Below, piece by piece: positions 8,661 through 16,777 of a stretch of 50,369 nucleotides of DNA (positions within the stretch are counted from its first letter, which is position 1; every line of letters starts with the position of its first letter). The translations under genes were made by a program, and so were the position numbers. Source of the DNA: Comamonas testosteroni (lineage in GTDB: Bacteria; Pseudomonadota; Gammaproteobacteria; Burkholderiales; Burkholderiaceae_C); contig NZ_AWOR01000059.1 of NCBI RefSeq assembly GCF_000761245.1, positions 1 through 50,369 of the forward strand. Reading direction: 5' to 3'. The notes beneath the pieces were generated by a model. That model did not search any database. It saw nothing but the letters and a program-made list of their open reading frames with translations, and was not told the DNA's origin.

Positions 8661-9445
8661 TCATTTTTCTCCCACAATGCGAAATTCAGGCTTGGGCTTC
8701 TGGTAGTCGTCCCTGATGAATTTGCCATAGGTGCGGAAAACCATCTCCACGTCCTCATGCCCCAACTGGCTGGCCACGTACCATGGATTGGCGCCGGCCG
8801 TCAGCAGGGCCGAGGCATAGGTGTGGCGTACTTGGTATGGGTTGCGGTACTCCACTTCGGCGCGTTTGCAGACCGGCTGCCAGAGCGTCTTGCGGATCTG
8901 GGCGTTGGTGCTCCATGACTCGCCCGTGTGAGGGTTGAGCCAGATGCGCTCGCCCTTGAGCTCGGAAATAGGGCACTGGGCGCGCAGCGCTGCGAGTGCC
9001 TCCGGCGGATAGCTCCACATCTCGGATACCGGCAGCTGTCTTGAGACCTTTGATCACGCCTGCGACCTGATTGAGCTCTATCCGGGCAATGGCTCGTTCC
9101 CAATCGATGTGGCTCCACTGCAACGCTTGCAACTCGCCTGGGCGCAGGCCTGTCTCAAACCAAAACTGGAGCATGGGCCTTTTGTCGGGGCGGCAGGCCT
9201 TGAGGATGGCCTCGCGCTCTGCTGCGGTGAATGGCATCACCACATAGTCGCTGGCCTTTGCCGTTTGTCGAATGAGCTTGGATAGAGCGATGCGCTCGAA
9301 GGATTGAAGTCGATCGGCTCATCATTGAGCGCATCCTCAAACAAGCTGCGCAGCGGAGTGAGCATGTTCCGTATGGCCTTGCTGGTGCAGTCCATTCCGA
9401 AACCCATCCACGCAGCAGACTGGGTAGTACCTCGCCCACCTTCAT
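8661..9445 (-). pseudogene. Phage-type tyrosine integrase, broken
   Basis: Read on the minus strand, three pieces in different frames make up one tyrosine recombinase. A core-binding part (SKAIRNMLTPLRSLFEDAL, about 9385-9330) is followed by PFTAAEREAILKAC and FETGLRPGELQALQW (about 9235-9120). The C-terminus has RHTYASALLTAG, LGHEDVEMV and the nucleophile region FRTYGKFI (8690-8860). At least two frameshifts (near 9290 and 9030) separate them, so no active enzyme can be made. The 5' end is fused to an rdgC remnant near 9445, implying a deletion joining two genes. It lies next to a tRNA-end-like site. Confidence 0.8.
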
Positions 9446-9789
9446 GGGCAGCAGATCAAGCTTGGCCTCGTCCTTTAGGTCGTGCTTTTCCTTCTTGCCG
9501 GGCTTGCGACCCTCCGTCTTTTCGATGTGCTCGGCCTTCTCGTCGACCTTGCGATTGAGCACGCTGGCCGGCAGCGCTTTTGCCTCGGCCATGAATCGCA
9601 TGACCCATTGACCGGCGACGGACTCGACCAGCGGGCCATGAGCCTTGCCGCGCGGTGCCCCCAGCCCACGGAGCGCCCCTGTGTGGCGCCGCACTTCTCA
9701 AAGACTGTGTTTTGCAGGGCATCTTCCAGCGCCTGCAGATGTCTTTGCCAGCTTGAGGCAATGCAGTACATGGTCATGTTCTTGAACAT
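9446..9789 (-). pseudogene. rdgC: rdgC N-terminal remnant (copy A)
   Basis: The minus strand from 9789 encodes MFKNMTMYCIASSWQ, then LQALEDALQ and a CGATQ..SVGW motif. After a frameshift near 9660 it reads ESVAGQW, LNRKVDEKAEHIE and EGRKPGKKEKHDLK. These are the conserved N-terminal features of RdgC, a DNA-binding protein that restrains RecA. The reading frame stops matching after LDLLPM and runs into integrase sequence. About the last half of the gene is missing. A second, similarly truncated remnant lies at 17767-18205. Confidence 0.75.
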
Positions 9790-9937
9790 CAGGGCTCCAA
9801 CAAAAATAGCCCACTGATGGCGGGCAATGGTTTTCCACTAAGAATTGAAATAGTTCGACCTGCCAGGCTTTAGACAATGTCTTGGGTGCTATCAAAATGA
9901 GATAGTTAAATCGCGTTTTTGTTAAGCGTTGCAGGCC

Positions 9938-10369
9938 ATGAGAACTAAAGCTATTGCGGTTGGCGTCGCGGCAATTTGCGCTTCATCATTTGCTTTGGAG
10001 TGCTTCGGGCAAAACTCCAATGTTGTCGCCGGTGAAGTCAACAAAGCAGCCTCAGAGTCATTGAAGACTTATCGAAGACATGGCATAGCGGGGATGAAGG
10101 GAGCTGTGTCGGGATGCTGGCTACATCCGCGTGATTTCTGCCTGTATTTGGACGTGGCATCACAGCGAATTGCTGCCACTGCTAACCGCAGCGGCACGGC
10201 TGTTGACAAGTATTTTTTTACCTCAGTGGCTCTGGAGCGGGCTCATGGATGGCTATCGCTGAGTGCTCGACGTCCCAAGGCCAATGTTCAATATTTGCAG
10301 GCTGTAGAGCAAATGATGGACAGCATCTTGACCTCCCAGCAAGAAAAAATGTCCCGCACCGGTCAATAG
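9938..10369 (+). CDS. Secreted hypothetical protein, 143 aa
   Basis: ATG 9938 starts a clear Sec signal peptide (MRTKAIAVGVAAICASSFA, cleavage near residue 23-27). I prefer it to the in-frame TTG at 9929. The mature part is about 115 residues with two Cys close together (SGCWLHPRDFC), which could form a disulfide. No family is recognised. It overlaps the convergent 69-aa gene by seven bases at its 3' end. It survives intact among broken phage genes. Confidence 0.6.
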   Translation: MRTKAIAVGVAAICASSFALECFGQNSNVVAGEVNKAASESLKTYRRHGIAGMKGAVSGCWLHPRDFCLYLDVASQRIAATANRSGTAVDKYFFTSVALERAHGWLSLSARRPKANVQYLQAVEQMMDSILTSQQEKMSRTGQ

Positions 10370-10572
10370 CTTGTGGTCTGCTCCTCTTTTAAGCACTGCA
10401 CGGTCTTCTCATCCAGCCACTCTGCATGCATGCGAGGGCAGGCGAACTCGTCTCGCAAGCTTTGGGTGATGAATTGGGATTCATCGGCCTGGGCATCAGG
10501 CGTGGACAGCCAGGCTGTGAGGAGCAGGGCGCCAACGATGACCAGCAGGGAGTCAACAATCGTCTTCAGCAT
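10363..10572 (-). CDS. Small exported/membrane protein, 69 aa (copy A)
   Basis: ATG 10572 (minus) follows AGGAGATCCTC, a strong ribosome site. The first ~28 residues are a hydrophobic leader (LLVIVGALLLTAWL) followed by an Ala-rich possible cleavage site and a short polar domain with two Cys. No family recognised. It is the second gene of a two-gene minus-strand unit with the 45-aa protein upstream. A broken copy with a stop codon lies at 18560-18758. Confidence 0.6.
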   Translation of the reverse strand: MLKTIVDSLLVIVGALLLTAWLSTPDAQADESQFITQSLRDEFACPRMHAEWLDEKTVQCLKEEQTTSY

Positions 10573-10604
10573 GAGGATCTCCTGTTCAATAAAGCGATCG
10601 CTGA

Positions 10605-10742
10605 TCAGAGGGGCCATGCCTCGGGCGTGAGTGCCATCACTACGGCAGCGCTGACCAGGCAGAACAGGCCGAGGCCGGTGAGAGCCCATTGCGCCGCGAT
10701 CAGCAGCTTTGTCGTTGGGGCGGTGGTTGGAGTCGAATGCAT
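10605..10742 (-). CDS. Tiny single-span membrane protein, 45 aa (copy A)
   Basis: ATG 10742 (minus) follows AGGAGATCTC. The product has a Thr-rich N-terminus (MHSTPTTAPTT) and one hydrophobic helix (LTGLGLFCLVSAAVVMAL), with no other domain. It is 32 bases upstream of the 69-aa gene and likely co-transcribed. A paralogue with the same start and helix is at 18816-18944. The conservation of start codon, ribosome site and helix in two diverged copies supports real translation. Confidence 0.6.
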   Translation of the reverse strand: MHSTPTTAPTTKLLIAAQWALTGLGLFCLVSAAVVMALTPEAWPL

Positions 10743-10762
10743 GAGATCTCCTGTAGGCAAAG

Positions 10763-10791
10763 AAAAAGCCCGCGAGCGGATGCTGCGGGCT
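10763..10791 (-). terminator. Terminator-like hairpin just before a ribosome site (attenuator candidate)
   Basis: On the minus strand AGCCCGC...GCGGGCT is followed by TTTTTC, ending about 20 bases before the ATG of the 45-aa gene. No minus-strand gene lies upstream, so it is better placed to attenuate the small-protein operon than to end another transcript. The same arrangement recurs at 18965-18993. Confidence 0.5.
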
Positions 10792-10894
10792 GATACGAAG
10801 AACCGTTACTGATGGCGGGTGCGGGGAATATCTGTTTACAAGTTGGTCTGACTATGAGTCCTAGACTGGTGGCAACAACTAACAAGGAGTTGCC

Positions 10895-11122
10895 ATGAAG
10901 AAACTGTCTGCTCTGGCTGCAGTGGTGGCCGTTGCTGCGTCACTTGGTGGATGTATCGTGGCTCCGCATGATGGGTACTACGGTCATGGCCACGGAGGCC
11001 GCTACGACAACGATCGTGGGGGGCGCTATGAATATGAGCAGGGTCGCTGGGATAACGACCGAGACCAGAGACCTAATAGGCCCGACAGACGCCCGGATGA
11101 CCGCTGGCGGTCTCAGTACTGA
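10895..11122 (+). CDS. Small lipoprotein rich in Gly, Tyr, Asp and Arg
   Basis: 75 aa. ATG 10895 is preceded by AAGGAG. A lipoprotein signal ends in the lipobox LGGC (Cys20). The mature part is low-complexity: GHGHGG, repeats of GGRY and DNDR, and a basic, proline-containing tail (RPNRPDRRPDDRW). It should be anchored in the envelope; function unknown. It diverges from the small-membrane-protein pair. Confidence 0.65.
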   Translation: MKKLSALAAVVAVAASLGGCIVAPHDGYYGHGHGGRYDNDRGGRYEYEQGRWDNDRDQRPNRPDRRPDDRWRSQY

Positions 11123-11199
11123 CCTTGTGACCATTGCCGCTGAATAAAAAATTCCGACCAGTGGGGTGAGCTCACGGTGAAGTGCGGCAGAGGTGGGGC

Positions 11200-11400
11200 G
11201 ATGGCGCAGCGGTTCGCCAGATGAGGGTCTGGCTACAGTTTTGCGCACTTGGGGGTTAGTAGAGGGTGCTGCGCCATCTGGTGTGACCACTGTCGCCACG
11301 GCGCAAAGCGCCGAGTTCTCAATTGCCGGCGGCCCCGGCGAATTCCGGAGCTCCCGTACCTGCTCGAGCAGTCACGCCAGATAGCTCGTTAGCTACAAGC
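11200..11400. repeat. Non-coding block, copy A of a diverged duplication
   Basis: Stretches such as gctgcgccatctggtgtgac, a gatgagggtctgg segment and ggcgaattccgga recur in the same order at 19088-19290. No frame is conserved between the two, so the conserved element is probably DNA- or RNA-level. It lies between a lipoprotein gene and the next small gene. Confidence 0.55.
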
Positions 11401-11561
11401 GTTCGCAGCAGAGTTCGGCCGCAGATGCAGAGCTACTTCAATGGACGTTTGCGTAGGTCCCCCATTTCCGCTTTGAGAATCGTTCTGTGCACAGACTCAC
11501 TTTTCTCTGAATCCTCAATATTTGCTCTATAGTTTTTGCCTATGTAAATTGGTGAATTCAT

Positions 11562-11789
11562 ATGAGTGTGAGGCGGCAAAGCGAGAACCCTGGTTATCAA
11601 GGAGTGAACTGGAGGCAGGCGCCCGAGTTGGCGCGCTGGTGGGCTCTAAATCAGGATGGTCAGGCCTATTGGTTTTTTGAGCCAAGCTACGATGAACTCA
11701 GAGGCATCTGGTTTCCAGAGATGGAGCTTGCTCCAAAGTTTGGCTACATGGGACACCATAAAGACTCCCTGACATCGCGCCCCGTTTAG
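11562..11789 (+). CDS. Small phage-like hypothetical protein, 75 aa
   Basis: The protein is rich in Trp and Tyr (NWRQAPELARWWAL, YWFFEPSYDEL). This is typical of small prophage proteins in Burkholderiales that begin with a W-x-APE motif. The ribosome site is weak. No known function. The stop overlaps the start of a dispersed repeat. Confidence 0.5.
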   Translation: MSVRRQSENPGYQGVNWRQAPELARWWALNQDGQAYWFFEPSYDELRGIWFPEMELAPKFGYMGHHKDSLTSRPV

Positions 11790-11845
11790 CCCTGCGGGAG
11801 AGAGCTCATGCTTGCAGCATGCTGGCTAAACGCTCACATTTCAAT
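11790..11845 (+). repeat. Dispersed repeat, copy 1
   Basis: Core gcatgctggctaaacgctca, preceded by a ccctgcgggag-like segment. Related copies lie at 19288-19352 and 20681-20747. Unlike those, this copy is not followed by the Cca-rich terminator hairpin. A second shared segment (aaaccgcag...gacgctctggtttg, 11853-11890, partly self-complementary) is also found at 21768-21807. Confidence 0.6.
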
Positions 11846-11890
11846 CTCCTGTTCAAACCGCAGCACCCTGGTTCAAGACGCTCTGGTTTG

Positions 11891-12224
11891 TGCCGGGATT
11901 CCAACCGGCATAGCACGTTTCTTTTCTTGGCGCGCCTGCGCCTCACCGCCGCATAGAACCCCGCGGATGGACTTCGCGTGGCCTTTCGATGTTCCTGTTG
12001 CCGATCCCATCCGGGGGCAGAGCAGTACTGACTAGAGCGACCGACGACGTTTTGTATCCCGCTGCCGCCCGCGGTGCCCTGTGTTTATCCAGCCGTGCAG
12101 CTGCATGAACCGGGGTGCTGGCTCGATCACTTGGCACCCATCGCAGCGAAGTGATCGAGGATGTGAAGGGCGTTGAGACCCTTGAATTTAAGATCAAGCA
12201 CCACCTGATGAAGGCTCTGCTGGG
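11891..12224. other. Degenerate phage DNA without an intact gene
   Basis: Open frames overlap on both strands but none shows a start site or domain. A short plus-strand stretch near 12150-12250 (FKIKHHLMKALLGWE) looks protein-like and may be a phage gene remnant. Nothing more can be said. Confidence 0.4.
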
Positions 12225-12492
12225 GTGGGAAGTGCGGGTGATCAAATTGCCCGAGCGCTTGACCCCGCATTCTTTGGCAAGGTCGTGCCACTGGCTGGCC
12301 AGCGCAGGCCTCCGAGCCCTTTGGTTCCGACACGCACCCTGGTGCCAGATCTCGAGCGACTGCCCGATGGCCGCTATCTGCAGACCACCTGGATGCGCGA
12401 TCGTTATGAGAACCTGGTGGAAGTCGGCTCGCGCACGGTGTACGTGGTGGGCGACTGTGGCTTTCTGGTGGCCGTTGAGGACAGGGGCGCAC
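12225..12492 (+). pseudogene. Remnant of a small prophage gene
   Basis: The plus frame holds a coherent stretch (DLERLPDGRYLQTTWMRD, then YENLVEVGSRTVYVVGDCGF) ending just before the DUF4406 remnant. The 5' part does not look like its continuation. Function unknown; position suggests a phage early-region gene. Confidence 0.4.
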
Positions 12493-12848
12493 ATGGTGGT
12501 GAAGCGCATCTACATCGCTGGGCCCATGAGCGGCCAACTACCCCGCCTTTCATGCTGCTGTGCTGTGCTGTGCTGTGCTGTGCTGTGCTGTGCTGTGCTG
12601 TGCTGTGCTGTGCTGTGCTGTGCTGTGCGCCCACGGCCACCACGTTGAGAACCCTGCGGAGACCCCCAGCCGGCCTTGCGGCACCTGGCAGGGCTACATG
12701 CGTATGTCGCTGCGCCAGATCGCGGCCTGCGACTGCCTCTACATGCCAGCCAAGCTGGCGCGGATCCCGTGGCGCCCGCATTGAGCATGGGCTGGCGCTG
12801 GATTTGGGTCTGGAGGTGCGGGACTTTGGGGAGGGCTCCAGATGCTGA
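12493..12848 (+). pseudogene. DUF4406 (nucleoside deoxyribosyltransferase-like) gene, broken
   Basis: The start reads MVVKRIYIAGPMSG, the signature of DUF4406 proteins of phages. After a frameshift near 12534 comes NYPAFHAA, then a long repeat tract, then AHGHHVENPAE, CGTWQGYMRMSLRQIAACDC. A second shift near 12755 leads to SRGARIEHGLALDLGLEV. All blocks of the family are present in order but in three frames. The 70-base pentanucleotide tract lies in-frame between FHAA and AHGHH. Confidence 0.7.
12556..12625. repeat. Pentanucleotide microsatellite (TGCTG) x14
   Basis: Fourteen uninterrupted copies of TGCTG, inside the DUF4406 remnant. Seventy bases is not a multiple of three, so copy-number change would shift the frame downstream. 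In the present state the frame before (NYPAFHAA) and after (AHGHHVENP) the tract is the same. Confidence 0.95.
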
Positions 12849-13160
12849 ATCGACTGAACGACAAAGAGCGCGCTCACCTGGCTGCGATCAAAGAGCTTCC
12901 CTGCAGCGTGTGTGATCAGGCCGGCCCAGCGTGGCGAACCACATCGAGCAGCGCCAGCAATACACCGTCGTGGTCTTGTGCGAGAGCTGTACCGTGGCCC
13001 GTGGATGGGGTGGCACGGTCAACGCCGGATGTGGGCAATCAAAAAGATGGTGGAGCTGGATGTGCTGAACGTGACTGTGCGGCGCTTGCTAGGGAGCAGA
13101 GTAGCTCGATCGTGGAAAAAGGCTTGGCTAATAGGAGAGGGCCGCTGGCTAGCTAAAACG
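12842..13160 (+). pseudogene. Ref-like RecA-dependent HNH nuclease remnant (copy A)
   Basis: The frame starts MLNRLNDKERAHLAAIKELPCSVC, then after shifts gives HIEQRQQYTVVVLCESC, GPWMGWHGQRRMWAIKKM and LDVLNVTVRRLL. This order fits phage Ref-type proteins (zinc/HNH, first seen in phage P1). At least two frameshifts disrupt it. A shorter related remnant is at about 21930-22230. Family assignment is from motif memory and only moderate. Confidence 0.5.
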
Positions 13161-13301
13161 CTGCAAGCCCTCGCTTGTCAGCGCCCCACGATGAAGAGGC
13201 GGCACAGCGATTCGCTGCACCATGGAATGAATCATAAACGCAATTGAGAATCGTTTGCAAATAACCGTGCGTAACGCAAGACTTATGAAAGAGAGGGGCT
13301 G

Positions 13302-13681
13302 ATGCGTAGAGACCTAAATTTGAATGTGCCCCAGGATCTGCAGCAGGCCGAGGAGCTGCTGGAGAGGTATGGGCGATGGGCCCAAGATCGGTACAAGAAG
13401 CAGCGCTGTGCGAGCGCGGAAGGGAAGTATCGGCCGCCGCCTCAGACTCGCAGTGATGACGAACACCTGGTCCCCTTGATGCCGGACACGAGCGCGCGAC
13501 ATGTCCAGCTGACGCTGCAGTCCATGCCAATGTAGTTTCGACGTGTGCTCTTTGCAATCTACGTCCCCAGAAGGAGCATCCGAACTCTGCGCGCCGCCGC
13601 CTAGGCTTGTCGAACCAAGGCTGGAACGATGGACGGCTACATGGTCTGCGCCACTTCTGGTCGATTGATTCTGCGCGCTAA
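13302..13681 (+). pseudogene. Prophage late-regulator-like small gene, broken
   Basis: The first 77 codons (MRRDLNLNVPQDLQQAEELL, LERYGRWAQDRYKKQRCASAEG) match small phage proteins that start with a short helix and an RYGRW motif. A TAG at 13533 interrupts it. The following frame reads FRRVLFAIYVP, and after a frameshift GLSNQGWNDGRLHGLRHFW and a stop at 13681. This last part looks like a helix-turn-helix end. Function unknown. Confidence 0.5.
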
Positions 13682-13778
13682 TTGCGCACCTTGACAAGGC
13701 GTGAAACAATCGCGACCAATTACCGCGACACTGAGTCGTGTGCCCTGGCTGCCTGATGGTAGCCAACGGCGTGACCAA

Positions 13779-13808
13779 AGCCCCAAGCATTGCCAGCTGG
13801 GGCTTTTT
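13779..13808 (+). terminator. Rho-independent terminator
   Basis: AGCCCCA...TGGGGCT followed by TTTTTGCTTTT on the plus strand, downstream of the broken phage gene. The flanking 13682-13956 stretch has no gene. Confidence 0.7.
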
Positions 13809-13956
13809 GCTTTTGGCTTACCGTTGTGAGTAATTGATAACGTGTAAGGGTTTGCACCACATGGATGCTCAAACCAGTCCCACGGCAGTCAACCTTCACA
13901 ACGTTTACCTTTGAACCCAGGCCGCAGTTAACGGCTTTGTTCATAAGGAGGACATC

Positions 13957-14139
13957 ATGAATACTGATCAAGTCAAGGGCACGTTGAAGGACGCAGCAGG
14001 TAAGGTTCAGGAGAAGTTTGGTGAACTCATCGACAGCCCTGAACAAGAAGTCAAGGGTATTGCCAAGCAGGTCGAAGGCACTGCTCAGAAGAAGGCTGGT
14101 GACCTGAAAGAGGCGATTCACGACGCGGCTAAAAAGTAA
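13957..14139 (+). CDS. CsbD-family stress protein
   Basis: 60 aa, ATG 13957 after AAGGAGG. The sequence shows the CsbD pattern: MNTDQVKGTLKDAAGKVQ at the N-terminus, then VKGIAKQVEGTAQKKAG in the second half. It is a small, highly charged cytoplasmic helical protein. In other bacteria CsbD proteins are induced by general stress; the biochemical role is unknown. It has its own strong terminator and is monocistronic. Confidence 0.88.
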   Translation: MNTDQVKGTLKDAAGKVQEKFGELIDSPEQEVKGIAKQVEGTAQKKAGDLKEAIHDAAKK

Positions 14140-14160
14140 GCCGCTCGAGATCAAATGAAC

Positions 14161-14190
14161 ACAGCCCGCTAGGTTCACCAGCGGGCTGTG
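14161..14190 (+). terminator. Terminator after csbD-like gene
   Basis: ACAGCCCGCT and AGCGGGCTGT form a 10-bp stem 21 bases after the stop. Only a short T run follows. Confidence 0.6.
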
Positions 14191-14349
14191 TTGCATTAGG
14201 GATGCTAAGACGAGCAGAGTCATTACGGCGACAAACTGTGCTCCCTTACGTTGAAGTGGCGGCGATGATCACAGAGCCAGGGCCGCAGTTGAGCGTACAA
14301 CGAAGGTGAGGAAAGATGCTTTTATCTTCCTCACTTTGAGGAGAGCACC

Positions 14350-14655
14350 ATGGCTTCATCAACATCTCACAAGTATTTGTTGGGCATGCCAGTTGATCCG
14401 GACCTTGCTGAGCAAGCAGTTCCGGGGCATGGAGTGCCATCGCAGGATCCTGACCCCGCAGCTCAGTATCAAATGAGCGAGAAGGAGTCAGCGCGTGAGT
14501 CAAGGTCAACCCTGGTTGCGGGCTGCATGATTCTTGGGATTATTGTCGGCGCAGGACTATGTGCTGCTGTGGCTGGTCTTATGGGTGTTTTTATTGGAGG
14601 CGCCGCCGGCGGCGTGATCGGCGCTGGGATTGCGACATGTTTACCGATGGATTGA
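14350..14655 (+). CDS. Small membrane protein with glycine-zipper helix, 101 aa
   Basis: ATG 14350 follows GAGGAGAGCACC. Residues 1-50 are polar and charged with no domain. Residues ~53-95 form two hydrophobic, Gly-rich stretches (AGCMILGIIVGAGLC, FIGGAAGGVIGAGIA) resembling glycine-zipper membrane proteins. Likely located in a membrane; function unknown. Neighbours give no clue. Confidence 0.6.
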   Translation: MASSTSHKYLLGMPVDPDLAEQAVPGHGVPSQDPDPAAQYQMSEKESARESRSTLVAGCMILGIIVGAGLCAAVAGLMGVFIGGAAGGVIGAGIATCLPMD

Positions 14656-14803
14656 GCACACCGTCTTGTGGGGAGCTTTCTCGTGTTGCCTATGGGCTTC
14701 CCTGCTGGCTTTGGTCAGCGTTGGCTTCCTGCTGCACCTTGGAGTCATGAGACAAGTTAAGCCAGCTAGCCTCGCCAGCGGGCTTTGCTTGAAGTTGAGC
14801 AGA

Positions 14804-15199
14804 CTAGTTTTTGGTAAACCTCATTTCGTCTTGGCCGCGACTGCCTGTAACGGTGCCGTCAGGCTGCATTTGCATTTTGATGTTCGTGTCTTTGCAGCCC
14901 ATCAGAGCCTCTGAGTGGCGAGCTGTAAAACGCATTTCCTTTGGTGACACGCTCTTTATTTCAAGCTGGGCTTCTTTCCCGACGCACGGGTCTAGCTTGC
15001 GTTGAGCCAACGTTTGCCACGTTCCACCGGCTTCGGTGATGACGACATTCGCCTGCAGCGATCGGCCATCCTTGTTTTCCCAGGTTGCGGTCCATTTGCC
15101 TATGAATGGATTCTCGCTTTGGGCCTTCGCTGGCGATACGCAGCTCAACACACTTAGGTAGACAAGGATGGCTGGCGCTGGTCGGATGCCGGTTTTCAT
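14804..15199 (-). CDS. Secreted hypothetical protein, 131 aa
   Basis: I chose ATG 15199 because GGAG lies 6 bases upstream and it starts a signal peptide (MKTGIRPAPAILVYLSVLS, cleavage after PAKA). An upstream in-frame start at 15229 would spoil it. The mature protein begins NPFIGKWTATWEN and has a lipocalin- or Tli-like pattern of alternating strands with two Cys. It may be periplasmic. No specific family recognised. Confidence 0.6.
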   Translation of the reverse strand: MKTGIRPAPAILVYLSVLSCVSPAKAQSENPFIGKWTATWENKDGRSLQANVVITEAGGTWQTLAQRKLDPCVGKEAQLEIKSVSPKEMRFTARHSEALMGCKDTNIKMQMQPDGTVTGSRGQDEMRFTKN

Positions 15200-15763
15200 C
15201 TGTCGCTCCATGGGTTGGTAGAACGTCAATATCGAGAATGAAGACCTGCAACGCAGTACCTTGTTTTTGTCAACTGTGGCTGAAGCTGACGAAGTTTTGC
15301 CATGAGACTGTCATATTGAAAAGGCAAGATGAACAACGCTGGGTTCAGGTTGTAGCACTGAAAGATGGCTTAACCCCTGGCGCCAATTCCAAAGCCTCGG
15401 CCACCGTGCCGGGGCTTTTCGTTTGTCTCCCTCCAGCCATGGGCTGGTTGCTGCCGCTTTGGCTTCACCTTGGCGGCTTTTTTATTCCTCGTTCGCTGCC
15501 ACCGAGCACGCTCGACGATCACGCACATTGCAGTAGGGGCGGATCACTCGGTGGTGGCATCTATGTCTGTGACAAAAAACAGAAAGGGCCTACTAGGTAG
15601 GCCCTTCACTCACTGAAACTTGCCGATAGAAGAGGGTGTAAATGAACTTCAGTCGTGATCTCTCTCTGGATGGAGTCTCTGGTGAGTGATTCCATTTTGA
15701 TCTTCTCACGCAAGAGGTTGATAGGTGTTATCCCTTGGGTGTTTTACGAGGATGTGCATCGAA
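15200..15763. other. Gene-poor gap with two hairpins
   Basis: No convincing CDS. A plus-strand hairpin with a short T run (15392-15418, AAGCCTCGGC...GCCGGGGCTT) terminates nothing obvious and could end a small RNA. A palindrome at 15584-15606 (AAGGGCCTAC / GTAGGCCCTT) has T-rich sequence on its minus-strand side. Confidence 0.5.
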
Positions 15764-16306
15764 AAGGCGATGCAGCATGCCGTGCTGCAAGGCGCCGACT
15801 ACCGCAGCGACCTGCGCACCGCCGGCGACACAGCCCAGGCCCGCACCAAGGGCAGCGGCTGGCTGGCTTCTCTGGAAATGGGCAAGGCCTTCGAGCTGAG
15901 CAGCCACTGGAAGATCGAGCCCCAGGCGCAGATCATCTACCGCAAGCTGAGCATCGACGACACAGCGCTGAGTCTGGCCACGGTCAAGAACAAGGCTGAC
16001 GATGACTGGACCGTGCGCCTGGGTGCCCGCCTCAAGGGCAACTTTGCGACCGGCGCCGGCGTGCTGCAGCCCTATGGCCGCATCAACGTCTACAAGGCGA
16101 GCAACACCACCGACATCGCCAGCTTTGCAGCGCCTGGTGGAGCCACCGACATCAAGGCCAAGTGCGGCTACACCGCCGCGGAGATGGCTGCCGGTGCCAG
16201 CCGCACCAGCGTCTATGGTGAGCTGGGCAAGCTGTGGGCCAATGACGGGGACAGCCGGGTCAAGAGCGGGCTGCAGGCTTCCATTGGCGTGAAGGTGCAG
16301 TGGTAG
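15764..16306 (+). pseudogene. Autotransporter beta-barrel (C-terminal) fragment A
   Basis: The frame encodes a classic autotransporter translocator: GADYRSDLRTAGD, GWLASLEMGKAFEL, IEPQAQIIYRKL, VRLGARLKGNF, PYGRINVYK, SVYGELGKLWAN and a terminal GVKVQW. There is no passenger domain or signal peptide upstream, so this is a 5'-truncated gene rather than a working adhesin. A shorter diverged piece of the same barrel lies at 17041-17178. Confidence 0.75.
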
Positions 16307-16630
16307 AGCTGGCTACCAGCTTGGTGCCCTGACAAGGCAAGCAGGAGCGAAGACAAAGGCTCGCAGTCATCACGCAGCGGCCCTTTTTGTTTGTATGACA
16401 GGTATCGCGTGTGGCGCTGAAGCCGAATTACCGGTTTTGAAGGACGGGAATCGCTGCATACCAGGCTCCGGTCGTCAAAGCTCGGTGACGGAAATGGGTT
16501 GTTAGCGGACCTGAAGCAGGCCGTTGAGCTGGGCTGGAAGCAAAACAAAAAACACTCTCGGGTGAATTAAGACTCCCCGGGACGGTACATCGGTTATGGT
16601 GGGTAACTTAAACCACTAAGGAATCGCCTG
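16307..16630. other. Gap between autotransporter fragment and small gene
   Basis: No gene seen. The minus strand has an open frame of about 110 codons that overlaps the autotransporter end and looks like a shadow. Confidence 0.5.
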
Positions 16631-16777
16631 ATGCCAAAACCCAACTATCAATTCGAAAAAAGGCAGCGGGAGCTCGAGAAAAAGAAAAAGAAGGCTGAGA
16701 AGGCTCAGCGCAAAGCTACTGGGCACGAAACAGCTGCGCCAGTCCTGAACTCTGAGGCTCTGGTTGAGAACAAGTAG
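16631..16777 (+). CDS. Small Lys-rich conserved protein, 48 aa
   Basis: ATG 16631 follows AAGGAATCGCCTG. The protein opens MPKPNYQFEKRQRELEKKKK and continues with KAEKAQRK, a strongly basic helix, then a neutral tail. Very similar short basic proteins occur in many betaproteobacteria (from memory). The role is unknown; nucleic-acid binding is possible. It is too short for most gene finders. Confidence 0.65.
   Translation: MPKPNYQFEKRQRELEKKKKKAEKAQRKATGHETAAPVLNSEALVENK

Noticed and set aside
8225..8918. Plus-strand frames opposite the integrase end
   Set aside because: They run through the terminator hairpin and opposite a clear integrase C-terminus; no start sites or domains.
9929..9937. 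TTG start for the 143-aa secreted protein
   Set aside because: ATG 9938 begins a clean signal peptide; the extra three residues add nothing.
12556..12625. CRISPR-like repeat array
   Set aside because: The tract is a simple 5-base tandem repeat with no spacers and no cas genes in the window.
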